From positions 1 through 53,108 of the forward strand of contig DAIEJF010000226.1 of the NCBI GenBank assembly GCA_027351005.1: a DNA stretch of 53,108 nucleotides. The letters are read 5' to 3'. Origin of the DNA: Paracoccaceae bacterium (GTDB lineage Bacteria > Pseudomonadota > Alphaproteobacteria > Rhodobacterales > Rhodobacteraceae). A program made the translations under genes and the position numbers. The notes beneath the pieces are model-generated. The model was not told the DNA's origin and searched no databases. It was given only the letters and a program-made list of their open reading frames with translations. Shown here one piece after another: positions 31,811 through 40,927 of the stretch; position 1 is the first letter of the stretch, and every line of letters begins with the position of its first letter.

Positions 31811-34054
31811 TCAGGCGGCGAAGGTGACCGCCTTGTTCAGCGGCAGGGTCCGGATGCGCTGGCCGGTCAGCGCAAAGATCGCGTTGGCCAGCGCAGGCGC
31901 CGCGGGTGGCGTGCCGGGTTCGCCGACCCCGGTCGGATGCCCGCCCGAGGCAAGGATGCGGGTGTCGAACACCGGCATCTGCGACATTCGCAGCGCGTCG
32001 TAATCGTAGAAGTTCTGCTGCTGCACCGCGCCATCGGCAAAGGTGATCTCGCCCATCATCGCCGCCGACAGGCCGTAGATGGCGCCAGACACCATCTGCG
32101 CCTCGATGTTGCGCGGATCGAGCGCCAGCCCCACGTCCTGCGCGATCCACATCCGTTCCAGCCGGATGCCCTGCGGGCCCTGGCTGATCTCGATCACCTC
32201 GGCGGTGGGGGTGCCGAAGGACCAGCAGAAGGCCATGCCACGGGCGCGCCCGGCGGGCGGCGGGCTGGACCAGCCCGACATCTCGGCCACCGCCTGTACC
32301 ACGGCCGCCGCGCGCGGGCTTTCGCCCCGCATCAGCGTCAACCGCATCGCGACGGGGTCGAGGCCCGCGGCATGCGCAAGTTCATCAAGGAAGCATTCCA
32401 GAAAGAAGGCGTTGTGCGAATTGCCGACCGACCGCCACGACCCTACCGGCACCGCGACATCCGACACATGGCCCGTCACCCGCTGGTTCGGGATGCCATA
32501 GGGCTGGTCGAACAGCCCTTCGACCAGGATCTTGTCGGGCCCGGGCGGCGCGAAACCCAGGATGCGCCGGGCCTGATTGGCCAGGACCGAAGGCGCGGCC
32601 ACCGCGGCCGTCAGCGCCACCGGCCCGTCGGCGGTCGCCAGCCCTTGCATCCGGGCGATGGCGGCGGGGCGGTAGAAGTCATGCGTCATGTCTTCTTCCC
32701 GCCGCCAGGTCAGCAGCACGGGCGTGCCCGCCAGTGCCTTGGCCAGCTTCGCGGCCTGTACGGCATAGTCGAATTCGGCCCGCCGCCCGAATCCGCCCCC
32801 CAGGAAGGTGGTGTGCACCGTCACCTTGTCGGCAGGAAGGCCCACGGCTGCGGCGCATTTGTCACGGATCACCGTGGGCGCCTGGTTCGGCGCCCAGACC
32901 GTCAGGACGCCATCCGCCAGATGCGCGGCAGCATTCATCGGCTCCATCGTCGCATGGGCCAGGTAGGGCACGCGGTATTCGGCGCTGAGCGGCGTGGCGC
33001 CCGCCAGCGCCCGCTCCACGTCGCCATCGTCGCGCAGGGTCGAATTGGGGGCCCGGTCAAAGGCTGACGCGATCGCGGCCATGATCGCGTCGGTCGTCGC
33101 GGGGTAGGGGGCGGGGCCCCAGGTCACCTGCACGGTTTCCAGCGCCTTGAAGGCAGCCCAGGTGTTGGTGGCAACGACCGCCACCGCATCACCCAGATCC
33201 ACCACCGCCTTCACCCCGGGCATCGTGCGCGCGGCGGCGGCGTCGAAGCCCCGCATCGCCCCGCCAGGCGCCGGATTGGCCCGGACCGAGGCGAAAAGCA
33301 TCCCCGGCAGCCGGACATCGATGCCGAAGGTGGCGGTGCCGGTGACCTTGGCCACCATGTCAAGCCGGGGCAGCGGCTTGCCCAGCAGCCGCCAGGCCTT
33401 CGGATCCTTCAGTACCGGATCGGCCGGGGGCGCGATCTGCACGGCCTCGGCCGCCAGCGCGCCATAGGGGATGCGGGTGCCGTCGGGCGCGACCACGGCG
33501 CCCTTTTCGGTCGCCAGCGCCATGGGGTTCTGCTTCAGCCGCCGGGCGGCCGCCTGCACCAGCACCGCCCGCGCCGCCGCCCCCGCCTGCCGCATCCGCA
33601 TCCAGGCATCGACCGTCGATGTCGATCCGCCGGTCGCCTCGGTTCCCATGAGGTGGCCCATCACGTCCATCGCCCCCTCGGCCAGCCGCTTCATCCGGCT
33701 GTCGCGATAGTCGATGAAGGGCAGCCCAGCCGCCGCCACGGCAAGGTTGGCATAGGTGGCCGAGGCGGGCCCGTGTTCGGCACGCACCTGCGACCAGTCC
33801 AGATCCATTTCTTCCGCCACCAGCGCGGCAAGCGTGGTCTGGATGCCCTGGCCCATCTCGGCCCGCGGGGTGATCACGGTCACCCCGTCGGCGCGCAGGA
33901 TGACCCAGGGGTTGAAGACCGTCTCGCCCGCGCCGGGCACCAGCGGGTTGGCGGGGTCCTGCACATATCGGTAAAAGCCGAACGCCACCCCGCCTGCGAC
34001 GGCGGCAGAGGCAACCAGCAAGCCGCGGCGGGTGATCGTGCCAAGGCGGCTCAT
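31811..34054 (-). CDS. Molybdopterin-binding subunit of an IorB-type xanthine dehydrogenase family enzyme
   Basis: 747 aa. The N-terminus (MSRLGTITRRGLLVASAAVAGG) is a twin-arginine signal, so the folded enzyme is exported or membrane-anchored. The body is the large subunit of a molybdenum hydroxylase like isoquinoline 1-oxidoreductase IorB or membrane-bound aldehyde dehydrogenase: GGGFGRRAEFDY, PVGSWRSVGNSHNAFFLECFLDELAHAAG and the C-terminal ATGVGEPGTPPAAPALANAI-type motif (GHPTGVGEPGTPP) are recognisable. It hydroxylates N-heteroaromatics or oxidises aldehydes; the substrate is unknown. The small [2Fe-2S] subunit is encoded 1 nt upstream. There is no FAD subunit, which is normal for the IorAB type, and no cytochrome subunit nearby. 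Confidence 0.9.
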   Translation of the reverse strand: MSRLGTITRRGLLVASAAVAGGVAFGFYRYVQDPANPLVPGAGETVFNPWVILRADGVTVITPRAEMGQGIQTTLAALVAEEMDLDWSQVRAEHGPASATYANLAVAAAGLPFIDYRDSRMKRLAEGAMDVMGHLMGTEATGGSTSTVDAWMRMRQAGAAARAVLVQAAARRLKQNPMALATEKGAVVAPDGTRIPYGALAAEAVQIAPPADPVLKDPKAWRLLGKPLPRLDMVAKVTGTATFGIDVRLPGMLFASVRANPAPGGAMRGFDAAAARTMPGVKAVVDLGDAVAVVATNTWAAFKALETVQVTWGPAPYPATTDAIMAAIASAFDRAPNSTLRDDGDVERALAGATPLSAEYRVPYLAHATMEPMNAAAHLADGVLTVWAPNQAPTVIRDKCAAAVGLPADKVTVHTTFLGGGFGRRAEFDYAVQAAKLAKALAGTPVLLTWRREEDMTHDFYRPAAIARMQGLATADGPVALTAAVAAPSVLANQARRILGFAPPGPDKILVEGLFDQPYGIPNQRVTGHVSDVAVPVGSWRSVGNSHNAFFLECFLDELAHAAGLDPVAMRLTLMRGESPRAAAVVQAVAEMSGWSSPPPAGRARGMAFCWSFGTPTAEVIEISQGPQGIRLERMWIAQDVGLALDPRNIEAQMVSGAIYGLSAAMMGEITFADGAVQQQNFYDYDALRMSQMPVFDTRILASGGHPTGVGEPGTPPAAPALANAIFALTGQRIRTLPLNKAVTFAA

Positions 34055-34055
34055 G

Positions 34056-34517
34056 TCACGCTCCCTGCAGGCGGCGGGCGGCGTCGTGGATCGCGGCGCG
34101 GATCCGGGGATAGGTGCCGCAGCGGCAAAGGTTCCCGCTCATCGCCGCATCGATGTCCGCGTCGGTGGGGCGCGAGGTCGCCTGCAGCAGGCTGACCGCC
34201 GACATGATCTGCCCCGACTGGCAATAGCCGCACTGCGCCACCTGATTGTCGATCCAGGCCTGCTGGATGACCGACAGGGTGGCGGGGCTGCCGATGCCCT
34301 CGATCGTTGTCACCTCTGCCCCGTCCAGATCGCCGATCGGTAGGGAACAGGAACGCATCGTCTGCCCGTTCACATGAACGGTACAGGCGCCGCACTGGCC
34401 AACGCCGCAGCCGTATTTCGTGCCGGTCAGCCCGATCACGTCGCGCAGCACCCAAAGCAGCGGGGTGTCGGGGTCTGCGGTGATCTGGTGCGGGGTGCCG
34501 TTCACGATCAGCTGCAT
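34056..34517 (-). CDS. [2Fe-2S] subunit of the IorA type
   Basis: 153 aa. Cys37/42/45/57 ([21 protein letters not shown]) bind the plant-type [2Fe-2S] cluster and Cys96/99/131/133 (CGYC ... CRC) the second cluster near the molybdopterin. This is the standard two-cluster layout of XdhS/IorA/CoxS proteins. It transfers electrons from the Mo site of the adjacent large subunit. Divergent from the tryptophan 2,3-dioxygenase gene across a 145-nt region that holds a strong inverted repeat. Confidence 0.93.
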   Translation of the reverse strand: MQLIVNGTPHQITADPDTPLLWVLRDVIGLTGTKYGCGVGQCGACTVHVNGQTMRSCSLPIGDLDGAEVTTIEGIGSPATLSVIQQAWIDNQVAQCGYCQSGQIMSAVSLLQATSRPTDADIDAAMSGNLCRCGTYPRIRAAIHDAARRLQGA

Positions 34518-34553
34518 TGTGGCTCCTCGCTCCTTTCCGATTGCGGCAGATAT

Positions 34554-34578
34554 GGTTGCATTGCCGCGGGGTGCAACC
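34554..34578. promoter_or_regulatory. Inverted repeat in the iorA/kynA divergent promoter region
   Basis: GGTTGCA (34554-34560), 11 nt, TGCAACC (34572-34578): perfect 7-bp arms in a 25-bp site, located 37 nt before the IorA-type gene and 85 nt before kynA. This geometry suits a dimeric regulator (for example LysR or Lrp type). A second element, GCGCCTG / CAGGCGC (34632-34648, 3-nt loop), forms a hairpin just before the kynA ribosome binding site. Confidence 0.5.
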
Positions 34579-34662
34579 GTCTTGCACGGGATTGCGCGGC
34601 TGACGTTGCGGCGCTACCCCGTTAGCCGCAGGCGCCTGCGACAGGCGCAACGGGAGAGACCG

Positions 34663-35502
34663 ATGACCACCAGCCCCTACGATCCGGCGCGCGAGGGTGC
34701 GCAGATGGCGTTCGATGGCCGCATGTCCTACGGCGATTACCTGAAGCTGGACGCGATCCTGACCGCGCAGGCCCCGCTGTCGGATGCGCATGACGAGTTG
34801 CTGTTCATCGTGCAGCACCAGACATCAGAGCTGTGGATGCGGCTGGCGATCCATGAGCTGAACTCGGCCCGCACCGCGATGGCGGGGGGCGATTTCGCGC
34901 ATGCGTTCAAGACGCTGGCGCGGGTGGCGCGGATCTTCGAGCAACTGAACGGCGCCTGGGACGTGCTCAGGACGATGACACCCGCGGATTACACCCGCTT
35001 CCGGGACGCGCTGGGGCAATCCTCGGGGTTCCAGTCCTGGCAATACCGGCTGATCGAATTCATGGTGGGCAACCGCAACCATGCGATGATCCGCCCCCAT
35101 GCGCACCGCCCCGACATTCTGGCGCTGCTCGAGGCCGAACTGAAGCGTCCCTCGCTCTACGACGTGGCGCTGCGGGCGCTGCATGACGCGGGGCTGACCC
35201 TGCCCGCCGAAGTGCTGAACCGCGACACCGCGCAGGCCTGGCAGCCGAACGATGCGGTGAAGGCTGCCTGGGCGGCCGTCTACCGCGCGCCGGAAACCTA
35301 CTGGTCGCTCTACGATCTGGCCGAGAAGCTGGTGGATTTCGAAGATTATTTCCGCCGCTGGCGGTTCAACCACGTCACCACGGTGGAACGTGTCATCGGC
35401 TTCAAGCGCGGCACCGGCGGCACCGGCGGCGTCAGCTATCTGCGCCGGATGCTGGAGGTCGAGCTGTTCCCCGAACTCTGGCATGTGCGGACCGATCTCT
35501 GA
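34663..35502 (+). CDS. kynA: Tryptophan 2,3-dioxygenase
   Basis: 279 aa, usual length for bacterial TDO. Haem enzyme that opens the indole ring of L-tryptophan to N-formylkynurenine, the first step of the kynurenine pathway. Family stretches: [35 protein letters not shown] (the His of FIVQHQ is the active-site base), [19 protein letters not shown] and the C-terminal [28 protein letters not shown], where the GTGGT loop closes on substrate. GGGAGAG lies 7 nt before the ATG. Its TGA overlaps the ATG of the thioesterase gene. No kynureninase in the window; a formamidase candidate lies at 11870-12664. Confidence 0.95.
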   Translation: MTTSPYDPAREGAQMAFDGRMSYGDYLKLDAILTAQAPLSDAHDELLFIVQHQTSELWMRLAIHELNSARTAMAGGDFAHAFKTLARVARIFEQLNGAWDVLRTMTPADYTRFRDALGQSSGFQSWQYRLIEFMVGNRNHAMIRPHAHRPDILALLEAELKRPSLYDVALRALHDAGLTLPAEVLNRDTAQAWQPNDAVKAAWAAVYRAPETYWSLYDLAEKLVDFEDYFRRWRFNHVTTVERVIGFKRGTGGTGGVSYLRRMLEVELFPELWHVRTDL

Positions 35503-35930
35503 TGCCGTTCGTCTACCGCCAGAAGGTGCTGTTCCAGCACTGCGACCCGGCCGGGATCGTGTTCTACCCGCGCTACATGGAGATGATGAACGCCACGGTG
35601 GAGGAATGGTTCGCCACCCGACTGAAGCACTCGTTCTCGATGATGCACGGGGCGATGCAGGCCGGGGTGCCCACCGCGGAACTGCGCGTGGTGTTCAGCG
35701 CGCCAAGCCGGCTGGGCGAGATGCTGTCGGTGTCGCTTTATCTTCGCAGGCTTGGGCGCAGCAGCGCCGCACTGGAATTCGTGGCGGACTGCGAGGGGCA
35801 GGTGCGGCTGACCATGACATCGACCCTCGTCTTCATCAGCTTTGCCGACGGGCGGCCACAGCCCTGGCCCGAACGGCTGCGGCGCCGGATGGAGGCAGAG
35901 CTTGAACCGGCCCCGGCGCCCGATGCCTGA
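35502..35930 (+). CDS. Hotdog-fold acyl-CoA thioesterase (4HBT type)
   Basis: 142 aa. The motif HCDPAGIVFYPRYMEMMNATVEEWF (about 13-37) is the catalytic helix start of 4-hydroxybenzoyl-CoA thioesterase-like enzymes, with Asp15 as the nucleophile/base. It is translationally coupled to kynA (TGATG overlap), suggesting action on an aromatic acyl-CoA (for instance derived from anthranilate) in tryptophan breakdown; the exact substrate is unknown. It converges on galE with only 9 nt between the stops. Confidence 0.88.
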   Translation: MPFVYRQKVLFQHCDPAGIVFYPRYMEMMNATVEEWFATRLKHSFSMMHGAMQAGVPTAELRVVFSAPSRLGEMLSVSLYLRRLGRSSAALEFVADCEGQVRLTMTSTLVFISFADGRPQPWPERLRRRMEAELEPAPAPDA

Positions 35931-35939
35931 GCCCGACGC

Positions 35940-36959
35940 TCAGCCCTGACGCATGTTTGACCGCCGCGAGACCCAGGCCCAGCTTGTCGCGCACATGTCA
36001 TCCAGATCGCGTTCGGCCTTGAAGCCCAAGAGCCGCTCGGCCTTGCGCGGGTCGCCGAAATAGCAGGCCAGATCGCCCGCCCGGCGCGGCGCAACGGTAT
36101 GGGGCAGCGCCCGCCCGCAGGCGCGGGCATAGGCGGCCAGCATCTCCATCACCGAATAGCCCTGCCCGGTGCCCAGGTTCACGATGTGGCTGCCATCGCC
36201 CCGCATCAGCGCATCAAGCGAGAGCACGTGCCCGCGCGCCAGATCGACGACATGGATGTAATCGCGCACGCCCGTGCCATCCGGGGTGGGGTAGTCGTTG
36301 CCGAACACGTTCAGCGACGGCAGTTCGCCCGTGGCCACCTTGGCGATATAGGGCATCAGGTTGTTCGGGATGTCGGACGGATCCTCGCCGATCAGCGCGG
36401 ACGGGTGCGCGCCGGCCGGGTTGAAGTAGCGCAGGATCCCGAAGCGCCAGCGGTCGTCCGCCGCCGCGACCTGCTGGATGATCTGTTCGCCCATCAGCTT
36501 TGTATAGGCATAGGTGCTGGCATAGCCCAGCGGCGCGTCTTCGGGGATCGGCCAGTCCAGCGTGGGCGCATAAACCGTGGCCGAGGACGAGAAGACCAGC
36601 CGGAACACCCCCGCCGCGCGCATCGCCTTCAGCAGGTTCACCAGCCCGGTGCAGTTCGTCTCGATGTAGTCCAGCGGCTTCTGCTGGCTTTCGCCGACCG
36701 CCTTCTTGGCCGCGAAATGCACCACGGCGTCGAACCGGTCCGACGCGAAGACGCGCGCCAGCCCCGCGGCATCCAGCACATCGCAGCGGTGCACCGTCAC
36801 GGGCTTGCCGGTGATCACCTCCAGCCGGTCGGGCACGTCGGGGCGTGCATTGGCGAAGTTGTCGAGGATCGCGACCTCGTAGCCAGCGTCCGACAGGGCC
36901 GCATAGGTATGCGACCCGATGTAGCCCGCGCCGCCGGTCAGAAGGATCTTGCCAGGCAT
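35940..36959 (-). CDS. galE: UDP-glucose 4-epimerase GalE
   Basis: 339 aa extended SDR. NAD-binding GGAGYIGSHTYAAL at 8-21, the FAAKKAVGES stretch, the catalytic Ser in VFSSSATVY, and YAYTKLMGEQ with the YxxxK pair. The region FNPAGAHPSALIGEDP is highly characteristic of GalE. It interconverts UDP-glucose and UDP-galactose for surface polysaccharide synthesis. Separate from the ABC transporter genes that precede it on the same strand by 57 nt; cotranscription is possible but the functions look unrelated. Confidence 0.94.
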   Translation of the reverse strand: MPGKILLTGGAGYIGSHTYAALSDAGYEVAILDNFANARPDVPDRLEVITGKPVTVHRCDVLDAAGLARVFASDRFDAVVHFAAKKAVGESQQKPLDYIETNCTGLVNLLKAMRAAGVFRLVFSSSATVYAPTLDWPIPEDAPLGYASTYAYTKLMGEQIIQQVAAADDRWRFGILRYFNPAGAHPSALIGEDPSDIPNNLMPYIAKVATGELPSLNVFGNDYPTPDGTGVRDYIHVVDLARGHVLSLDALMRGDGSHIVNLGTGQGYSVMEMLAAYARACGRALPHTVAPRRAGDLACYFGDPRKAERLLGFKAERDLDDMCATSWAWVSRRSNMRQG

Positions 36960-37016
36960 CTCACTCTCTCGTTCTGCCGTCGTCCACCTCGCGCAGCACG
37001 CGGCGGCAGGCCACTC

Positions 37017-38072
37017 TTACTCGGCCAGCACCAGCAGATCGCGTTCGGACACGCTGATCTCCGCGGCGCTGCCCACCGCGGGCGGCGGCAGGTCAGGCCG
37101 GTTGAACGTATCAAGCGAGATCATGTTGCCCGCCACGTCCACCTTCACCCGGATCACCGAGCCAAGGAAGTGCACCTCTGCGATGCGGCCCGACAGGATC
37201 AGGTTCCGCCCTTCGTGCCGGCCCAGCGAGACGACCTCGGGGCGCAGCGCAAGGCTGAGGCTGGTGCCGCCCCCGGGCAGCGCGCGGTTCAGCGCGACCG
37301 GGGTGCCGCCCACCGAAACCTGCCCGGTGGCGGCGTTCAGAACGGTCGCATCCAGGAGGTTCAGCGTGCCCACGAACTGCGCGACAAACCGGGTGGTGGG
37401 GCGATTGTAGATCTCGAACGGGGTGCCCACCTGATCTGCCACGCCCTGATGCATGACCACGATGCGGTCGGAAATCGACAGCGCCTCTTCCTGGTCATGG
37501 GTCACGAAGATGGTGGTGATCCCCAGCTCACGCTGGATGCTGCGGATCTCGTCACGCAGCGACACCCGGATCTTGGCGTCCAGCGCCGACAGCGGCTCGT
37601 CCAGCAGAAGGACGCGCGGCCGCGGCGCCAGCGCGCGGGCCAGCGCCACGCGCTGCTGCTGGCCGCCCGATAGCTGGAACGGATAGCGGTCGCCCAGCTC
37701 CGGCAGGCCGATCAGCGTCAGCATCTCGGTCACGCGCCGGTCGATGTCGTTGCGCGACTGGCCCTTGATGCGCAGACCGAAGCCCACGTTCTGCGCCACG
37801 GTCAGGTTGGGGAACAGCGCATAGGCCTGGAACACCATGCCGATGTTGCGCTGGTTCGGGCGCAGCCCCGTCACCTCTTGCCCGTCGATGCGGATCGCGC
37901 CCGAGGTCGGCGTTTCGAACCCCGCCACCATCCGCAGCACGGTCGTCTTGCCACAGCCCGACGGCCCGAGGAACGAGACGAACTCGCCCTTTTCGACGGA
38001 AAGCTGGAAATCCTTCACGACGCGCGTTGCCCCGAAGGATTTTTCCAGATGTTCAAGCTCGAGAAAGGCCAT
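37017..38072 (-). CDS. ABC transporter ATP-binding protein, PotA/FbpC type
   Basis: 351 aa. Walker A FLGPSGCGKTTVLRMVAG (34-51), signature LSGGQQQRVALARALA, Walker B VLLLDEPLSALD, switch His in FVTHDQEEAL. The C-terminal TOBE domain (about 240-351, including LSLALRPEVV and LGSVIRVKVDV) is typical of polyamine, iron(III) and phosphonate importers. Last gene of the unit binding protein, permease 1, permease 2, ATPase. It starts 1 nt before the stop-start junction with permease 2. Substrate cannot be told from the ATPase. Confidence 0.92.
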   Translation of the reverse strand: MAFLELEHLEKSFGATRVVKDFQLSVEKGEFVSFLGPSGCGKTTVLRMVAGFETPTSGAIRIDGQEVTGLRPNQRNIGMVFQAYALFPNLTVAQNVGFGLRIKGQSRNDIDRRVTEMLTLIGLPELGDRYPFQLSGGQQQRVALARALAPRPRVLLLDEPLSALDAKIRVSLRDEIRSIQRELGITTIFVTHDQEEALSISDRIVVMHQGVADQVGTPFEIYNRPTTRFVAQFVGTLNLLDATVLNAATGQVSVGGTPVALNRALPGGGTSLSLALRPEVVSLGRHEGRNLILSGRIAEVHFLGSVIRVKVDVAGNMISLDTFNRPDLPPPAVGSAAEISVSERDLLVLAE

Positions 38073-38073
38073 T

Positions 38074-38862
38074 TTATCGCTTTACCTGAGAGAATTTCGA
38101 GAACCGGCTGACCAACTGGATCAGCCCCATGCAGGCCCAGGTGATCGCAAAGGCGATCACGGCCAGCGCCGAGGGTTCGTAGGCGCGGTTGCCGCCCATC
38201 CAGAACATGTAGGGGCCGAAGGTGTTGAGGTTCAGCAGCGCCGCAAACACGTATTCGCCGATCACGATGGCGAAGGTCAGGAAGGCGCCCGACAGGACCG
38301 AGACCAGCACATTGGGCAGGATCACCCGCGCGAGGATCGTCACCCAGCCCGCGCCCAGGCTTTGCGCCGCCTCTGTCAGCGTCCCCACATCGATCGCCCG
38401 CAGCCCGGTATCGACGGCGCGATACATGTAGGGCAGCGACAGGATCGTGTAGCCGAAGAGCACCAGCAGGTTGGTTCCCAGCCAGCTTCCGGTCAGGGGC
38501 AGCACCGAAGAGGTGTTGTAAAGGCGGATGTAGCCGAACACGATCACGATGGGCGGGATCACCAGCGGCAGCAGCGTGATGAATTCGATCACCGGCCTGA
38601 GCTTCGGCAGCTTCAGCCGCACCCAGTAGGCCGTGGGCACCGAAATCAGCGTGCCAAAGACGATGGTGATCAGCGCCAGCACCATCGAATAGAGGAAGGT
38701 CGTCTGGAACTGCGGGTCAGTCAGCACCACGCGGTAGGCTTCGAAGCTGAGCTCCCCCCGCTTCATGCGCAGCGAGAACATGAACATGCCCAGCAGCGGC
38801 AGGAAGAAGTACAGGAAGCTGCCGAAGACGGCGAGCCAGGACCAGAAACGGCGGCCCATCAT
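38074..38862 (-). CDS. ABC transporter permease 2 (PotC-like)
   Basis: 262 aa, about six transmembrane segments. The EAA loop reads LTEAAQSLGAGWVTILARVILPNVLVSVL (about 165-195). Family is the PotC/FbpB-type inner membrane permeases. The ATG at 38862 overlaps the stop of permease 1 (ATGA); a second ATG follows immediately. A much longer in-frame extension exists upstream but runs antiparallel to permease 1 logic and lacks membrane character, so it was rejected. Confidence 0.9.
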   Translation of the reverse strand: MMGRRFWSWLAVFGSFLYFFLPLLGMFMFSLRMKRGELSFEAYRVVLTDPQFQTTFLYSMVLALITIVFGTLISVPTAYWVRLKLPKLRPVIEFITLLPLVIPPIVIVFGYIRLYNTSSVLPLTGSWLGTNLLVLFGYTILSLPYMYRAVDTGLRAIDVGTLTEAAQSLGAGWVTILARVILPNVLVSVLSGAFLTFAIVIGEYVFAALLNLNTFGPYMFWMGGNRAYEPSALAVIAFAITWACMGLIQLVSRFSKFSQVKR

Positions 38863-39746
38863 TTCAGCCACCTTTCCGCCCGCATCCGCAGGACGATGTA
38901 GATGAGGTTGGCGGCCCCGGTCAGCACTATCATCCCGAAGGCCAGCGCATAGCCCAGGTGCGGGTCGTTCAGCACGTCGCCCCGGATCTGCGCGAACAGC
39001 TTGATCGGCACCAGCGTCAGGTTCGAGCCCGTCAGCGCCATCGCGGTTGCCACCGCGCCGAAGCTGTTGGCAAAGAGAAGCGCCGCCGTCCCCAGCAGCG
39101 AGGGCCACAGCACCGGCAGCGCCACCATGCGCCAGTATTGCGGGCCAGTCGCCCCCAGGATCGAGGCCGCCTCGCGCCATTCCTTCTTCAGCCCGTCAAG
39201 CGCGGGCGTGATGATCAGCACCATCAGCGGGATCTGGAAATACAGGTAGGTCAGCGCGAGCCCCGCGAAGGTCAGCAGGTTGAACCCGATGGCGTAGATG
39301 TTCACCCCCAGCCAGTCGCGCGCCAGCAGCGTGACAAGGCCCACGCGCCCCAGGGTCGAGATGAAGGCGAAGGCCAGCGGCACGCCCGCAAAGTTCGAGG
39401 CCACGCCCGAAAAGGTCAGTACAGTGCCCCGCAGCCAACCGGGCAACCCACCCAGGACCACCGCCGCCGCCAGCAGAAAGCCCACCAGGCAACCAAGCAG
39501 CGCCGTGATCAGCGACAGTTTGATCGAGACCCAGAAGGCCGCAAGGATCGAGGGCGAGAACAGCGCGATGATGTTGTCGAACGTCGCGTGGCCGTCCGGG
39601 CTTCGGAAGGCCCCGATCACGATGTTCAGCGTCGGCAGGATCAGGAAGAGCACGGCAAAGACAAGGAAGGGAAGTACCCCTGCCCATGTCAGAAACGCGC
39701 TGGCCCGGCGTCTTGCGCCGGAAGGGGTCGTGGATACGGCGGGCAT
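38859..39746 (-). CDS. ABC transporter permease 1 (PotB-like)
   Basis: 295 aa, about six transmembrane helices. N-terminal helix LTWAGVLPFLVFAVLFLILPTLNIVIGAF, then the EAA loop KKEWREAASILGATGPQYWRMVALPVLWPSLLG (about 188-220). It pairs with permease 2 to form the channel. Follows the binding-protein gene after a 74-nt gap that contains a 10-bp GC hairpin (39776-39803), a common way to keep binding-protein mRNA more abundant than that of the membrane parts. Confidence 0.9.
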   Translation of the reverse strand: MPAVSTTPSGARRRASAFLTWAGVLPFLVFAVLFLILPTLNIVIGAFRSPDGHATFDNIIALFSPSILAAFWVSIKLSLITALLGCLVGFLLAAAVVLGGLPGWLRGTVLTFSGVASNFAGVPLAFAFISTLGRVGLVTLLARDWLGVNIYAIGFNLLTFAGLALTYLYFQIPLMVLIITPALDGLKKEWREAASILGATGPQYWRMVALPVLWPSLLGTAALLFANSFGAVATAMALTGSNLTLVPIKLFAQIRGDVLNDPHLGYALAFGMIVLTGAANLIYIVLRMRAERWLK

Positions 39747-39775
39747 GCGGCCTCGGCTGCGCGAAATGCAGATAA

Positions 39776-39803
39776 GCGCGCCCCGCCCATGGACGGGGCG
39801 CGC
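39776..39803 (-). other. Intercistronic hairpin between binding-protein and permease genes
   Basis: GCGCGCCCCG (39776-39785), an 8-nt loop and CGGGGCGCGC (39794-39803) form a 10-bp stem 17 nt after the binding-protein stop. There is no T-run after it on the minus strand, so it is more likely a stabilising or attenuating hairpin than a full terminator. Confidence 0.6.
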
Positions 39804-39820
39804 CAGATCTCAGAGGGCGA

Positions 39821-40927
39821 TCACTTCACCGTGGCGCCCACGGTGGCATCCCAGCCGCCCGAGACGGCCGTCTTGTTGGCGGCCTGCTCGTCCAGCGTCG
39901 GGAAGGCGGCGGCGGCGTAGTTCGCGGCCGGCGGCAGCTTCGCCATCAGGTCGGCCGGCAGCTTGCCCGCCTTCGACATCGCGTTGAAGCGGATCGGGTG
40001 GCAGTAGCCCTTCAGCCAGCCGATCTGGCCTTCGTCCGAATACAGGTACTCCATCCACAGCTTCGCGGCGTTCGGGTGCGGTGCGAAGGCCGAGATGGCC
40101 TGAACGTAGACGCCCGCAACGCCGCCCTTGCTGGGCACCACGACCTCCATGGGCGGGTTGCCCTTCAGGCTGTCACGCCAGGCCAGCAGGTTGTAGTCCC
40201 ATGCCACGACGATCGGGGTCGCGCCCTGGGCGATGGTGCCCGACTTGCCGGTGACGGGCACGAAGTTGCCCTTCTTGTTCAGCTCGGCAAAGAACTTCAG
40301 GCCCGCTTCGCCCGAATCCTTGCCCAGCGCCGCGCCGGTCGAGGCGCCCGCCGACATGACGGCCAGGATCGCCTGGTTGGACGACCGCGGGTCGCCCGTC
40401 AGCGCGACCGAGTTGGCGTATTCCGACTTCATCAGGTCGGCCCATTCGGCGGGCATGTCCTTGATGATGTCCTTGTTCACGCCAAAGGCCATCACGCCGT
40501 AGTAGTCGCCGTACCAGTAGCCGTCGGCGTCCTTCACGTTGTCGGGGATCTCGCTCCAGGTCGAGACCTTGTAGGGCTGGATCAGGCCGTCCTTCTTGGC
40601 GGCCGGGCCGAAGGACAGACCGACGTCGATGACGTCGGGCGCCTGCGGGCCCTTGTTGTCCTTGTTGGCCTTGATTGCCTCGATCTCGTCACCCGAGCCC
40701 GCGTCGGGGTTCAGTTCGTTGACGGTGATGCCGGGGTACTTCGCCTTGAAGCCGGCGATGACGTCGCCGTAGGCGCACCAGTCATGCGGCAGGGCGATGA
40801 CCGTCAGTTGGCCCTCTCCCTTGGCGGCCGCATACAGCTCGTCGATGGTGCCAGCCGAGGCCATGCCGGCCACGGCCGACAGCGCGACGACGCTGGCGGT
40901 GATCGCAAGACGTTTGTTGAAGTTCAT
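39821..40927 (-). CDS. ABC transporter periplasmic substrate-binding protein (family 1)
   Basis: 368 aa. Signal peptide MNFNKRLAITASVVALSAVAGMASA with cleavage before GTIDELY. The mature protein (LTVIALPHDWCAYGDVIAGFKAKYPGITVNELNPDAGSGDEI...) is an extracellular solute-binding protein of the group that binds polyamines, ferric iron or 2-aminoethylphosphonate. It has two cysteines (in DWCAY and GYCHP). No iron-binding Tyr-Tyr pair was located with confidence, so the substrate stays open. ATG at 40927 with GGAG at 8 nt. Head of the transporter operon; a perfect palindrome lies about 75-95 nt upstream. Confidence 0.9.
   Translation of the reverse strand: MNFNKRLAITASVVALSAVAGMASAGTIDELYAAAKGEGQLTVIALPHDWCAYGDVIAGFKAKYPGITVNELNPDAGSGDEIEAIKANKDNKGPQAPDVIDVGLSFGPAAKKDGLIQPYKVSTWSEIPDNVKDADGYWYGDYYGVMAFGVNKDIIKDMPAEWADLMKSEYANSVALTGDPRSSNQAILAVMSAGASTGAALGKDSGEAGLKFFAELNKKGNFVPVTGKSGTIAQGATPIVVAWDYNLLAWRDSLKGNPPMEVVVPSKGGVAGVYVQAISAFAPHPNAAKLWMEYLYSDEGQIGWLKGYCHPIRFNAMSKAGKLPADLMAKLPPAANYAAAAFPTLDEQAANKTAVSGGWDATVGATVK

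Noticed and set aside
37017-40927. Assigning the ABC importer to spermidine/putrescine, iron or aminoethylphosphonate
   Set aside because: All three families share this gene layout and I could not find binding-site residues that decide between them.
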